Origin: Acidimicrobiia bacterium
GTDB taxonomy: Bacteria; Actinomycetota; Acidimicrobiia; Acidimicrobiales; Ilumatobacteraceae
Length of the DNA: 31,376 bases
Assembly (NCBI GenBank): GCA_009927565.1
Contig: RFMT01000382.1
Coordinates: 1-31,376, forward strand
Direction of reading: 5' to 3'
In this document: in pieces, positions 1 to 8,573 of the stretch
Layout: each line of letters starts with the position of its first letter
Position numbering within the stretch: the first letter of the stretch is position 1
Position numbers and translations under genes: made by a program
The notes under the pieces: model-generated
Told to the model about the DNA's origin: nothing
Database searches by the model: none
What the model saw: the letters and a program-made list of their open reading frames with translations, nothing else

Positions 1-2
1 TT

Positions 3-83
3 GAAATCATCGGCAAGATGCAAAAGGCATCTTTGCAACTCGAACCCGTTCTCGACCCATCGGGTTCGCGCATGCGCGCCTAG
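3..83 (+). CDS. C-terminal end of an unidentified protein (partial)
   Basis: A frame is open from the window edge and ends at TAG 81-83, giving 26 residues that finish in SGSRMRA. It converges on the ABC ATPase gene, and the two stop codons share the palindrome CTAG at 80-83, a common arrangement for tightly packed convergent genes. The fragment is too short to assign to a family. It could also be a chance open frame; the neat stop-stop overlap is the only positive evidence. Confidence 0.4.
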   Translation, partial: EIIGKMQKASLQLEPVLDPSGSRMRA

Positions 84-2107
84 TTTTGTAGTTGCTTTAG
101 TTTTGCCACCGGCACGTGGCAACGCATGAAGTGACCGGGTTCGACCTCGGTCAAATTTGGCTCTTCAGTTTCGCAGAGCGTCTCGTAACCCGAACCAGCT
201 TTTCGCGGGCACCTTGGGTTCAACACGCATCCACTTGGTGGATTACTCGGGCTTGGCACGACGCCAGTCAGCGGTATTCGCTTGCGCGTCGACCCATCGA
301 TATTCGGCACCGATGACAACAGCGCCTCGGTATACGGGTGGAATGGTCCACTGAACACACGCTGCGAAGTACCAAACTCGACAACACGACCCAAATAGAG
401 CACGGCGATCTTGTCAGAGATATACCGCACCACGCCTAAGTCGTGTGAAATGAAGATGAAACTTGTCTGATCTTTTTTCTGCAAGTCGACCAGCAAATTC
501 AGAATTGCAGCCTGAACCGAAACGTCGAGTGCTGACGTCGGCTCATCACACACAACAATTTGAGGCGCGCCAGCAAACGCGCGAGCAATTGCAACGCGCT
601 GCTTCAAGCCACCAGATAATTGCACTGGTCGCACGCTATGAAGCGAAGCATCGACACGCATGCCTGACAAAAGTTCTTGAGCGCGCGCAATCGCCGCGGT
701 CAAACTGAATTTACGCAATCTCTCTACTGCTCGGCTCACAATTCGTGTCACACTATGGCGCCGGTTTAGAGCCTGATCAGGATTCTGAAAGACGATCTGC
801 ATTGCTCCGACGTCCGCTACATCGCGATGACTCAATGTTTTTGCCAGACCTTTGCCGTCAAGTGTGACAACTCCACCTTCTTCAGGTGGTGTTAAACCAA
901 GCACGAGTTTGGCGATTGTTGTTTTACCAGAGCCTGACTCGCCCACCAAGCCAAGTGTTTCGCCAAAACCTAGCGTCAGCGAAACATCATTGATGACACG
1001 AACCTTGCTGCCGTCTTGATTGAAAACTTTCGACAGATGACTGATATTCAACAACGTGTCGCCGACTTGAGCCTTGTGGCCTGTCGACTGAGGTGCATAT
1101 TCAATTTGTTCAATCGAGCGTGGCATCGAGCCTGCTTTATCACTGTGAAAACAACGCGCTACATGCGAACCAATAATCGTCACCATCTCGGGCAATGCTG
1201 TTCGACATTTGTCATCGGCTAATGAGCATCGCGCGGCAAAAACACAGCCGTCGAAGTTTGTGCCGAGTGCCGGCGGCGTACCAGGAATTGTGTCTAAGCG
1301 ATCGGTACTCTTATGCAAACCACCACGCGGGATACATCGCAACAAGCCGACCGTATACGGGTGACTTGGACTGGAGAATAGTTCTGATGTGGCGCCTTGC
1401 TCGACAAGCGCGCCTGCATAAAGCACACCTACTCGGTCGCACATATTGCGAATAACCCCGAGGTTATGGCTAATGAACAAAACTGCGGTGCCGGTGTCGC
1501 GTCGCAATTCACGAACCAGATCGAGAACTTCGGCTTCAACAGTTGCGTCAAGGCCTGTTGTTGGTTCATCCATGACCAACAACCGTGGATTCGACGCCAA
1601 TGCCATCGCGATAACCACGCGCTGAGCCATGCCACCCGACAATTGATGTGCATAGCGTCGCAGAACTCGCGCAGGGTCGGCGATCTGAACTTTGGTCAGT
1701 GCTTGCTCAGCCATCATCATTGCATCAGAACTTGAAACGCCGTTTAGTTCGAATACTTCGGCGATCTGCTTGCCGACGCGGATAGTCGGATTCAGCGCCG
1801 TTGCCGGGTTTTGATAGACCATCGAAATCGCCGATCGACGAAGTTTGGCGACCTCATCATCGTTGATATCAACAATGTCTTTGCCTTCAAAGAGAATCGA
1901 ACCCTTGGTTATTTTGCCATTGCGCGGCAGATAACGCATTGCCGCAAACGCCGCAGTCGACTTGCCACAACCCGATTCGCCCACCAACCCATATGCCTCG
2001 CCAGGGGCGATAGAAAACGAAACACCACGCAAAACCTGTCGGTCGATGCCGCGCACGGTGTAGGCAACTTCAAGGTTGCGTAGTTCAAGTGTTGGCGTTG
2101 TGGTCAT
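80..2107 (-). CDS. Fused double ATPase of a peptide/nickel-type ABC importer (OppD-OppF fusion)
   Basis: Energises import through the permeases encoded just upstream, on the cytoplasmic face of the membrane. The 675 residues hold two complete ABC domains. The first has Walker A GESGCGKST at 43-51, signature LSGGMAQ at 156-162 and Walker B LLVMDEP at 176-182. The second has Walker A GESGSGKTT at 389-397, signature LSGGLKQ at 497-503 and Walker B VVCDEP at 518-523. Each is followed by an oligopeptide-transporter C-terminal region with paired cysteines (CVFAARCS near 288-295, CVLNPRCP near the end). Most systems encode these as two proteins of about 330 residues; fused forms are known, as in E. 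coli YejF and GsiA. The ATG overlaps the end of the permease gene by 4 bases, so translation is probably coupled. The substrate cannot be read from the ATPase. Confidence 0.95.
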   Translation of the reverse strand: MTTTPTLELRNLEVAYTVRGIDRQVLRGVSFSIAPGEAYGLVGESGCGKSTAAFAAMRYLPRNGKITKGSILFEGKDIVDINDDEVAKLRRSAISMVYQNPATALNPTIRVGKQIAEVFELNGVSSSDAMMMAEQALTKVQIADPARVLRRYAHQLSGGMAQRVVIAMALASNPRLLVMDEPTTGLDATVEAEVLDLVRELRRDTGTAVLFISHNLGVIRNMCDRVGVLYAGALVEQGATSELFSSPSHPYTVGLLRCIPRGGLHKSTDRLDTIPGTPPALGTNFDGCVFAARCSLADDKCRTALPEMVTIIGSHVARCFHSDKAGSMPRSIEQIEYAPQSTGHKAQVGDTLLNISHLSKVFNQDGSKVRVINDVSLTLGFGETLGLVGESGSGKTTIAKLVLGLTPPEEGGVVTLDGKGLAKTLSHRDVADVGAMQIVFQNPDQALNRRHSVTRIVSRAVERLRKFSLTAAIARAQELLSGMRVDASLHSVRPVQLSGGLKQRVAIARAFAGAPQIVVCDEPTSALDVSVQAAILNLLVDLQKKDQTSFIFISHDLGVVRYISDKIAVLYLGRVVEFGTSQRVFSGPFHPYTEALLSSVPNIDGSTRKRIPLTGVVPSPSNPPSGCVLNPRCPRKAGSGYETLCETEEPNLTEVEPGHFMRCHVPVAKLKQLQN

Positions 2108-2966
2108 AATTCAAAGACCTCGAGCAAGGCGTCAGAGATCAAGTTAATGCTCACAGCAACCGAGGCAATCGCCAGTGACGGAAACAGCGTCGGCCACCAA
2201 ACGTTTGTAAAAATCAACGACCAAGTGTCAGCCACTTGGGTTCCCCAGTCTGGCGAACCGGCTTCAAGACCGGCACCCAAAAACGAAAGCGTCGCCACGG
2301 CGAAAATCGCGTAGCCAAGTCGCACAGTGAATTCGACGATCAAAGTCGGCAATACGTTTGGCAGAACTTCTCGAAACAGGATGTGCGCAGTCTTTTCAGT
2401 GCGCAACTTTGCCGCTGCAACATATTCAAGTTCTGACTCGCCCAACACCGCAGCACGAACAGTGCGCGCCACATTTGGTGTAAAAATAAAACCAATTATC
2501 AGAATCGTGATAATTGATGAAGATCTACCGATTGCGGCAACGGCCAACAACGCAATGATGATCACCGGAATGGCCGAGATCGCTTCAAGTATCCGCATCA
2601 AGACCATGTCGAACTTGCCTTTTAGATAACCGGCAGCCAAACCAAGAGACGCACCAAGAAAGGCGCCCAAAAGTGTCGCAAGAAATGAGATCACGATGAT
2701 GATTCGCGAGCCGACAATTACGCGCGAGTAAACATCTCGCCCGTTGCTGTCGGTACCGAACCAATATTTAGCAGACGGCGCAGAGTTGATGTACTCATAA
2801 TCCATGAAGTCTTGGTCATAACGAGCAATCAGCTTTCCGAAAATTGCACTGAACACCCAGAAAGCCAGAATTGAGGCGCCGACGATAAATGCCTTGTTCT
2901 TTTTGAGAACTGCAATTCGCTCACTGAGAACCGTTTGTTGGCTTGCTTCGAAGTTTCGTCGGTCAT
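2104..2966 (-). CDS. ABC transporter permease, DppC/OppC type, with a frameshift near its start
   Basis: Second membrane subunit of the importer. The uninterrupted frame from ATG 2856 gives 250 residues with the DppC-type N-terminal match (YWFGTDSNGRDVYSR), several membrane segments and an EAA-loop-like stretch (AAAKLRTEKTAHILFREVLPN). It lacks the first membrane helix. That helix is encoded upstream in the same frame (KKNKAFIVGASILAFWVF) but has no start codon before a stop. A natural ATG at 2964-2966 overlaps the upstream permease stop as ATGA, but it is one base out of frame. One extra A in the AAA run at 2934-2936 (TTT on the plus strand) joins MTDETSKQANK to TVLSERIAVLKKNK and restores a normal family N-terminus of about 288 residues. 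Either the deposited sequence lacks a base or the gene is damaged. Confidence 0.85.
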
Positions 2967-3919
2967 TCTGTCACCTTTTGTCGAATTCGCGGATTAAGAA
3001 CCGCAAACAAAATGTCGGCAATCAATTGAAAGACGATAATTACCACACCCGTAAGAAACACTGCAGTCTGCAACAACGGAAAGTCTCGTGCAATAACAGC
3101 GTCAAGCAGAATGTTGCCAAAACCGGGGTAATTGAAAACTCGTTCAATTGCGATCAAGCCACCCGCCAGGTAAGGCACTTGGGTTGCGATTACTGCGATC
3201 GTCGGCAAGAGTGCATTTCGCAAGACGTGTTTGAACACCGCCGTCTTTCTCGACAAGCCCTTTAACACGGCTGTTCGCATGTAGTCAGAATCAAGGGCCT
3301 CAATAACGCCTGCACGGGTGATTCTCGAGATGTAGCCGAACAACACGAACAGCAATGCAATCGACGGCAAAATTAAGTGATAAACACTGCTGACCAGATT
3401 TGGGTTCTCTTCATCGGGAAACGCCGAAACCGGAAATGCCCGAATTGCAACACCAAACACAAGAATCAAAACAACTGCCCAAACAAACTCTGGAATCACA
3501 GCAGCAGACAGACCACCGACAGTCAGGGCACGATCAACTTTTTTGCCTCGATTCATCGCCGCGGCGATGCCACCCAGAATGCTGATTGGGGCAATCAAAA
3601 GCAGCGCGACAATCGCCAATTGGGCAGACTTGCTGGCTGCCGGGGCCAGAATCTCTGAAACTGGCATTTCATACTGCAACGAAGTACCGAGATCACCAGT
3701 CAATACTCCGCCCATCCAGCGGCCGTATTGAACCACAAGCGGTTTATCAAAGCCTTTTTCTTTGTTCCAAATCTCGAAAGCCTCTGGAGTCGCATCTCGA
3801 CCAAGAATTTGCTTGGCAATGTCACCTGGCATGATCGACGTCATCAAAAACACGATCAACGAGACAATGACGAGCGTCAAGACCGAAAGCCCGATTCGCT
3901 TGACGATAAATCTCAACAT
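2963..3919 (-). CDS. ABC transporter permease, DppB/OppB type
   Basis: First membrane subunit of the importer, 318 residues from ATG 3919. The N-terminus MLRFIVKRIGLSVLTLV followed by a long hydrophobic helix is typical of DppB/OppB. About six membrane segments follow, with the EAA loop (EALDSDYMRTAVLKGLSRK) that docks on the ATPase, and the C-terminus ends in NPRIRQKVTE. A longer frame begins at TTG 3964, but that codon lies in the T-tract of a terminator and has no ribosome site, so the ATG was preferred. The stop codon overlaps the next gene's ATG as ATGA, which indicates coupled translation. The gap to the binding-protein gene contains a terminator, so this gene is probably expressed below it by read-through. 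Confidence 0.92.
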   Translation of the reverse strand: MLRFIVKRIGLSVLTLVIVSLIVFLMTSIMPGDIAKQILGRDATPEAFEIWNKEKGFDKPLVVQYGRWMGGVLTGDLGTSLQYEMPVSEILAPAASKSAQLAIVALLLIAPISILGGIAAAMNRGKKVDRALTVGGLSAAVIPEFVWAVVLILVFGVAIRAFPVSAFPDEENPNLVSSVYHLILPSIALLFVLFGYISRITRAGVIEALDSDYMRTAVLKGLSRKTAVFKHVLRNALLPTIAVIATQVPYLAGGLIAIERVFNYPGFGNILLDAVIARDFPLLQTAVFLTGVVIIVFQLIADILFAVLNPRIRQKVTE

Positions 3920-3954
3920 AGAAATTTTAAGTTTAGCAAAATCATTTAGATCGT

Positions 3955-3997
3955 CTTTTCCCAAAAAGAAAGACCGGCCTGGTTACCCAGGCCGGTC
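3955..3997 (-). terminator. Rho-independent terminator between binding-protein and permease genes
   Basis: Perfect 11-bp GC-rich stem (3972-3982 with 3987-3997) around a 4-base loop, followed on the minus strand by the T-rich run TTTCTTTTTGG. It lies 32 bases past the stop codon of the substrate-binding protein gene and before the permease gene. This layout commonly lets a solute-binding protein be made in excess of its membrane complex. The plus-strand side is also T-rich but has no gene to end. Confidence 0.85.
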
Positions 3998-4029
3998 GTT
4001 CTATTAATTTTATTTGATCAATTTCGCAA

Positions 4030-5646
4030 TTAAGCGTTTGTACCTGAACTCCAGTTTGCACCTTGCTGGTTGAACTCGACACCCTTCACCTTGTTCGAAG
4101 TTACCGAAACGCGAGTTTCGTTGTAAACAATGATGATCGGTGTGTACTTGAGCGATGCCTTCTGAATTAATGAACTCGCAGCCTTTTTCTTGGCTGGAGT
4201 CAAAGCCGATGTCCATGCATCAACTGCTGCGTCAAGCTCTGGCGCATCGAGGTAGTGCGGGTTCCAGTCACCGGTTGACTTCCACTCACGAACGAGGTAC
4301 TCGTCTGGAGTTGGACGACCAGCCCATTCGGCAATACCGAATTCGCTAGCAAGCCATTCACCTTTGTTGGCGACCTTCGAACCCTTGACCGATGGGTAAA
4401 CCGAGTAGGCGTACCATCGTGCGCCACCTCCGTCTGAGCCGTCAAGGTCAACTGTTACGTCAATGCCGATTTCTTTGCATGACGACTTGACAAATTGTGT
4501 GAACTTGTCGATGTCATCGCGCTTCCAACTCTGAAGAGTTACTTTGAAGCCGTTCGGCACGCCTGCTTCTGCAAGAAGTGCTTTTGCACGAGCGAGATCT
4601 TTTTTACGCTGTGGCACTGACTTGTCTGCAGTTGGGAACGAGTCCATTACCGAGTCGTTGGCAAGCAATGCGTAACCACCAAGAACGCCCTTGATGTAAG
4701 CGACGCGGTCGAGTGACAGTGCGATCGCTTCGCGAACGCGCTTGTCAGTCAACTGACCAATGTCGGCACGCATGTGCATGTGGAGACCACCGCACGTTGG
4801 CACCAACGTCTTGTAGAACTTCGACTTTGGAAGCGTGTCTGCCTCATTGCCGTAAAGCAAGTGAATCGAGTCGAGCTTGCCAGTCTTCAACGCTGGAATC
4901 GCGGCGCTCTGTGAAACGTATTGGATCTGCTCCATTGTTTCGAACGACGGAATCTGAGCCTTGTCGAAATAGTCTGTGTTGCGCTTGAAAACGGTCTTTT
5001 CATTGACCTTGTGCGAAACCATAATCCACTTGCCGGTGCCATTCATTTTGGCGATCCATGACTCGTCACCCTTCGCGCCATTCTTCAACATAAGCAAGCC
5101 GTAGTTCGAGCTTGAAACTGCGAATGGGAAGTTGGCGTTTGCCTTCTTCAAGTCAAAGCGAACTGTCGTCGCGTTTACTTTGACACAGTCAGAAACGTCA
5201 CCAATACGGGCCGCTGATTGCGACTTGTTTGCAGGGTTGAGGTGCGACTTGATTGTGTAAACAACATCGTCTGCTGTAAGCGCCGAACCATCATGGAACT
5301 TCACATCTGTGCGAATTGTGAATGTCCAGGTCTGACCGCCGTTCGAACCTTTCCAACTCGTGGCGACGCTTGGCTTGAGTTCACCAGAAGGTGCAACATC
5401 GCAAAGCCATGAACCTACTGCGTTGAGAATGCCGAGCGAACCACCTTTGGTCATCCACGGGCAAGCCGGGCCTTCTTGAGCCTGTGCTGCGTATCTGAAA
5501 ACTTTGCCAGCCGCACCGACCGATGATCCACCGATCATTTGAGCAAACGGTACTGCGACGCCCGTTGCTGCTGCTGCCTGAATGAAATGACGTCGCGACA
5601 AACCATTTGTCGAAACTTCATTCGTTGTTTGCTCAATTGTTGACAT
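4030..5646 (-). CDS. ABC transporter substrate-binding protein, family 5, Tat-exported
   Basis: Extracytoplasmic binding protein of 538 residues that captures the substrate for the importer downstream. The N-terminus carries a twin-arginine signal (LSRRHFIQ, Arg18-Arg19) followed by an Ala-rich hydrophobic stretch, so export is probably through Tat as a folded protein. No lipobox cysteine is seen directly after it. The mature part has the features of peptide/nickel-type family 5 proteins: a WTFTIRTDVKFHDGSALTADDV stretch near 120 and conserved ALSLDR and AKALLAEAG segments. The start ATG 5646 has a good ribosome site (AAGGGGAAC). Family 5 proteins bind peptides, nickel, sugars, opines or amine-like compounds, so the ligand is open. 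A terminator follows the stop codon. Confidence 0.93.
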   Translation of the reverse strand: MSTIEQTTNEVSTNGLSRRHFIQAAAATGVAVPFAQMIGGSSVGAAGKVFRYAAQAQEGPACPWMTKGGSLGILNAVGSWLCDVAPSGELKPSVATSWKGSNGGQTWTFTIRTDVKFHDGSALTADDVVYTIKSHLNPANKSQSAARIGDVSDCVKVNATTVRFDLKKANANFPFAVSSSNYGLLMLKNGAKGDESWIAKMNGTGKWIMVSHKVNEKTVFKRNTDYFDKAQIPSFETMEQIQYVSQSAAIPALKTGKLDSIHLLYGNEADTLPKSKFYKTLVPTCGGLHMHMRADIGQLTDKRVREAIALSLDRVAYIKGVLGGYALLANDSVMDSFPTADKSVPQRKKDLARAKALLAEAGVPNGFKVTLQSWKRDDIDKFTQFVKSSCKEIGIDVTVDLDGSDGGGARWYAYSVYPSVKGSKVANKGEWLASEFGIAEWAGRPTPDEYLVREWKSTGDWNPHYLDAPELDAAVDAWTSALTPAKKKAASSLIQKASLKYTPIIIVYNETRVSVTSNKVKGVEFNQQGANWSSGTNA

Positions 5647-5722
5647 TTGTTCCCCTTGTTTTTTGGATAATTGAATTCGGTGCTTTGTTACTCAACGCCC
5701 GGTCCCACCAAACCGTCTCATT

Positions 5723-5751
5723 ACTATATGTCAAACGACACAGTCCCGCAA
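5723..5751 (-). promoter_or_regulatory. Candidate promoter of the ABC importer operon
   Basis: The 191 bases between the desaturase stop and the binding-protein start hold no gene. On the minus strand TTGCGG and TATAGT are separated by 17 bases, a fair match to a housekeeping -35/-10 pair, which would give a leader of about 70 bases. No clear terminator for the upstream desaturase operon was found. This is a pattern match only. Confidence 0.3.
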
Positions 5752-5837
5752 ACCACGACTTTGCAATTCGCCAAGTCAACGACCTGTCCAGGTAGGCGTT
5801 AAATCTCAGGTTTTCGTGCGCTTGTGAATGCCCGAAC

Positions 5838-6752
5838 TTAGGCGCTGACCTGGTCTGAGGCCATCTTGGCGCCAACCTTACCGATTCGCTCAATTCGCTT
5901 GAATAACGCTTCCCGTGCCTTCTCGGCCTCGTCAGTCAAGCCCGTAAGTTGCTCAAGTTTCCAATGACGCATAATGACTGGCTGCAAGATCTGGTCGTGG
6001 TGAATTAACAAATCATAAATTCCGACCCGAGCAATTTCGCGCGAAAGCCGCTCAAAGTCAGGAATGCCCGTGCCTGGCATTGCAAAGGTTCGAACGGCAC
6101 GCTCGATGCCTATCACCATGTTCGATGGATCGACTGCGATCGCTGCGGTTGTTAGATCACGATAAAACAAATAGTGCAAGTTTTCGTCGTTGCCGACTCG
6201 CGACATGATCGCTTCGCCAACTTCGTCTTGCATCATTTTGCCCGTGTTGCGATGTGCGATGCGAGTAGCGAGTTCTTGCATACTTAAGTAAGCGATCGCC
6301 TCGTACAAGTCGAGTGGCGCTGGCACTTCACCGCCACGGACTTGTTGCATGCGTCCGCGTTCAAGTGCTACCGGATCAATAGCCCGTGTAACAGTCAGAT
6401 AGTCGCGAATGACAATTGAGTGGCGACCTTCTTCAGCCGTCCAGTTGCGTCCCCATTCTCCATATACGCCGTCGTTGCCGAATAGCGAGTTAATGTCGCG
6501 AAAGTAATAAGGAAGATTGTCTTCGGTCAAAAGATTTACGAACAATGATCCACGAACTGCATCTGACATCTTGATTTCGTTATCACCGAAGTCTGAATCG
6601 TTTTCCGACCACTGCTTACCTGGTTCAAAATCTTTGCCACGACTGTACGGCACCAATTCGTGTGGAAACCATTCTTTTGCGACACCCAAATGACGATTGA
6701 GCAAATCAGCCGCAACAGGTTCGATCTCTTTTAAAAGTATTCTTTCGTCCAC
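5838..6752 (-). CDS. Acyl-[acyl-carrier-protein] desaturase (soluble di-iron, DesA type)
   Basis: Introduces a double bond into an acyl chain carried on ACP, using O2 and reduced ferredoxin. The 304 residues carry the di-iron ligand set of the family: Glu77 (LLTEDNLPYY), EExxH at 107-111 (AEEGRH), Glu160 (MQELATRIAHRN) and the second ExxH at 190-193 (DENLHY). It is short for the plant enzymes but usual for the actinobacterial ones (mycobacterial DesA1/DesA2). The ATG lies only 9 bases after the rfbD stop, so it is probably the last gene of the rhamnose operon. That is an unexpected pairing and hints at a product that carries both rhamnose and an unsaturated acyl chain. Chain length and double-bond position cannot be told from the sequence. 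Confidence 0.9.
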   Translation of the reverse strand: MDERILLKEIEPVAADLLNRHLGVAKEWFPHELVPYSRGKDFEPGKQWSENDSDFGDNEIKMSDAVRGSLFVNLLTEDNLPYYFRDINSLFGNDGVYGEWGRNWTAEEGRHSIVIRDYLTVTRAIDPVALERGRMQQVRGGEVPAPLDLYEAIAYLSMQELATRIAHRNTGKMMQDEVGEAIMSRVGNDENLHYLFYRDLTTAAIAVDPSNMVIGIERAVRTFAMPGTGIPDFERLSREIARVGIYDLLIHHDQILQPVIMRHWKLEQLTGLTDEAEKAREALFKRIERIGKVGAKMASDQVSA

Positions 6753-6761
6753 GACTCAACC

Positions 6762-7610
6762 TTAACTTGCCAAACGATCAACAAGTCTCTTCAACGGAAT
6801 GTGATAGTCGTCAAGCAGTGTCAAGTTCGCCTTACACATTCTGGCGTTCTCGAGCACCGAATTAGCCGGGCGCTTCGCGGGGCGTTGCGGACGTAACTCT
6901 GAAGTCGCAATTGGCTGAACACGATTCGGGTCAAGTTCCGCTGCACGCAAAACATCTTGAGCAAAACCAAACCAACTAGTCGTACCTTGATTGGTGACAT
7001 GCCAAATACCCGGGCGCGACTGAGTGGCGAAATCGATTAAGATGGGTGCGACGTCGCTCGTAAAGGTTGGTGAGCCAATTTGATCATTTACGAATGTCAG
7101 CGTCGGACTTGTGGCTGCAAGTCGCAGAATTGTTTTGACCATGTTGTTGCCGTGCTCGCCGCAAACCCACGAAATACGAACCACCGAATCTTGACTCATA
7201 TCAAGTTGCTGCTCGCCCGCGAGTTTGCTCGCACCGTATACAGATTGAGGATTCGGCAAATCGCTCTCTATATAAGGTGTCGGCTTCGTGCCGTCAAAGA
7301 CGTAGTCGGTAGATACATATATGACTCGGGCGCCGACCTGACGAGCCGCACTAACTACGTTTGCAGTGCCGTCACAATTGATTGCCATCGCTTTTTTGAC
7401 ATCTGACTCACACGCATCTACCGCAGTCCATGCGGCCGCGTGAATTATTGCTTCGGGTTCCGCACCAACAATCTTTTGCGAAACCAGATCTCTATCAGTG
7501 ATGTCAAAATCAGCGTGGGATGTCGCAATTACGTCGAGCCCCGAATGTTTAGCACTTGCGACTAGATCGGTTCCAAGTTGTCCAGCACTACCGGTGATTA
7601 AGACTCTCAC
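6762..7610 (-). CDS. rfbD: dTDP-4-dehydrorhamnose reductase
   Basis: Last step of dTDP-L-rhamnose synthesis: NAD(P)H-dependent reduction of the 4-keto sugar. The 282-residue protein begins VRVLITGSAGQLG (Rossmann GxxGxxG) and has the family's STDYVFDG and the catalytic YxxxK in YGASKLAGE. It ends with the usual RP.(N)SVL-type region (RPANSVLENARM). A longer frame runs upstream to 7661 inside rfbB, but GTG 7610 places the start exactly at the Rossmann strand and shares one base with the rfbB stop (TAGTG), so this start was chosen. The tight overlap argues for coupled translation. Confidence 0.93.
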   Translation of the reverse strand: MRVLITGSAGQLGTDLVASAKHSGLDVIATSHADFDITDRDLVSQKIVGAEPEAIIHAAAWTAVDACESDVKKAMAINCDGTANVVSAARQVGARVIYVSTDYVFDGTKPTPYIESDLPNPQSVYGASKLAGEQQLDMSQDSVVRISWVCGEHGNNMVKTILRLAATSPTLTFVNDQIGSPTFTSDVAPILIDFATQSRPGIWHVTNQGTTSWFGFAQDVLRAAELDPNRVQPIATSELRPQRPAKRPANSVLENARMCKANLTLLDDYHIPLKRLVDRLAS

Positions 7611-8569
7611 TACTTTTTCGCTTTCAGCGGCTCCCACCACCAGCGATTGTCGCGATACCAATTCACCGTCGCCTCGAGAGCTTCGTCTAGTGAGCGAGTT
7701 CGTTTCCAGCCAAGTTGCGTGATCTTGGTGATGTCTACCGAGTAACGCCGATCGTGACCCAACCGGTCGGCTACATATTGCACACTTGATTCATCCTTGC
7801 CCAATAACGCCAAAAGTTTGTCGACCAGAACACGATTTGCGGTTTCGTTGCCTGCCCCGATGTTGTAAATCTCACCTGGCTTGCCGTGCTCAAGTGCGAG
7901 ATGAACACCCGCACAGTGGTCGTCGACATAGATCCAATCGCGTTCGTTGAGTCCGTCACCGTATAACGGTATTTTCTTGCCGTCGAGCAGGTTCGTGGTG
8001 AACAACGGAATTGCTTTTTCGGGATACTGAAAAGGCCCGAAATTATTTGTGCATCGAGTGACAACTACTGGCGTTCCGTGAGTTGAAAAATAAGACAGAG
8101 CGATTAAGTCGCTGCCGGCCTTTGATGCCGAATATGGACTTCTGGGTTCGAGTGGGTCGCCCTCGCGCGACGAGCCAGTTTCGACTGAACCGTAGACCTC
8201 GTCTGTGCCAATGTGCAGCACTCGAGCGATTTTCAATCTTCGAGCCGCATCAACAACGACGTTAGTGCCAAAACAATTTGTCAAAATAAAGTCTTCGCTG
8301 CCTGCGATTGACCTATCGACATGACTCTCAGCAGCAAAGTGCACGACAGCATCGTGACCAGCCATCGCTGATTCGACATCGCCCGGTTGACAAATATTGC
8401 CCTTTACAAATTTGAATCTCGGGCTGTCGTCGACATCTTTTAGTGTCGACAAGTTGCCGGCATAAGTTAGCGAGTCATATACGGTGACTTCGTGGTCGGT
8501 GTTCGCAAAAACCCAACGCACATAATTTGAGCCGATAAAACCGGCACCACCGGTTACAAAAATTTTCAT
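7610..8569 (-). CDS. rfbB: dTDP-glucose 4,6-dehydratase
   Basis: Second step of dTDP-L-rhamnose synthesis, converting dTDP-glucose to dTDP-4-keto-6-deoxyglucose with bound NAD+. The 319 residues start MKIFVTGGAGFIGSN (NAD-binding GGxGxxG). They contain HFAAESHVDRS, the TDEVYGS motif with the Asp-Glu pair of dehydratases, YSASKAGSD with the catalytic YxxxK, and the RCTNNFGPFQYPEK substrate loop. The frame is open to 8641, but those extra residues overlap rfbC. ATG 8569 sits 4 bases after the rfbC stop and matches the family N-terminus. It lies in the order A-C-B-D. Confidence 0.95.
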   Translation of the reverse strand: MKIFVTGGAGFIGSNYVRWVFANTDHEVTVYDSLTYAGNLSTLKDVDDSPRFKFVKGNICQPGDVESAMAGHDAVVHFAAESHVDRSIAGSEDFILTNCFGTNVVVDAARRLKIARVLHIGTDEVYGSVETGSSREGDPLEPRSPYSASKAGSDLIALSYFSTHGTPVVVTRCTNNFGPFQYPEKAIPLFTTNLLDGKKIPLYGDGLNERDWIYVDDHCAGVHLALEHGKPGEIYNIGAGNETANRVLVDKLLALLGKDESSVQYVADRLGHDRRYSVDITKITQLGWKRTRSLDEALEATVNWYRDNRWWWEPLKAKK

Positions 8570-8573
8570 CGAC

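Noticed and set aside
2925..2966. Programmed -1 ribosomal frameshift in the permease gene
   Set aside because: No X-XXY-YYZ slippery heptamer in the correct phase and no obvious downstream stimulatory structure; a one-base homopolymer error explains it more simply.
3920..3964. Longer N-terminus for the DppB-type permease from TTG 3964
   Set aside because: The added 15 residues lie in the T-tract next to a terminator, have no ribosome site and do not resemble the family N-terminus.
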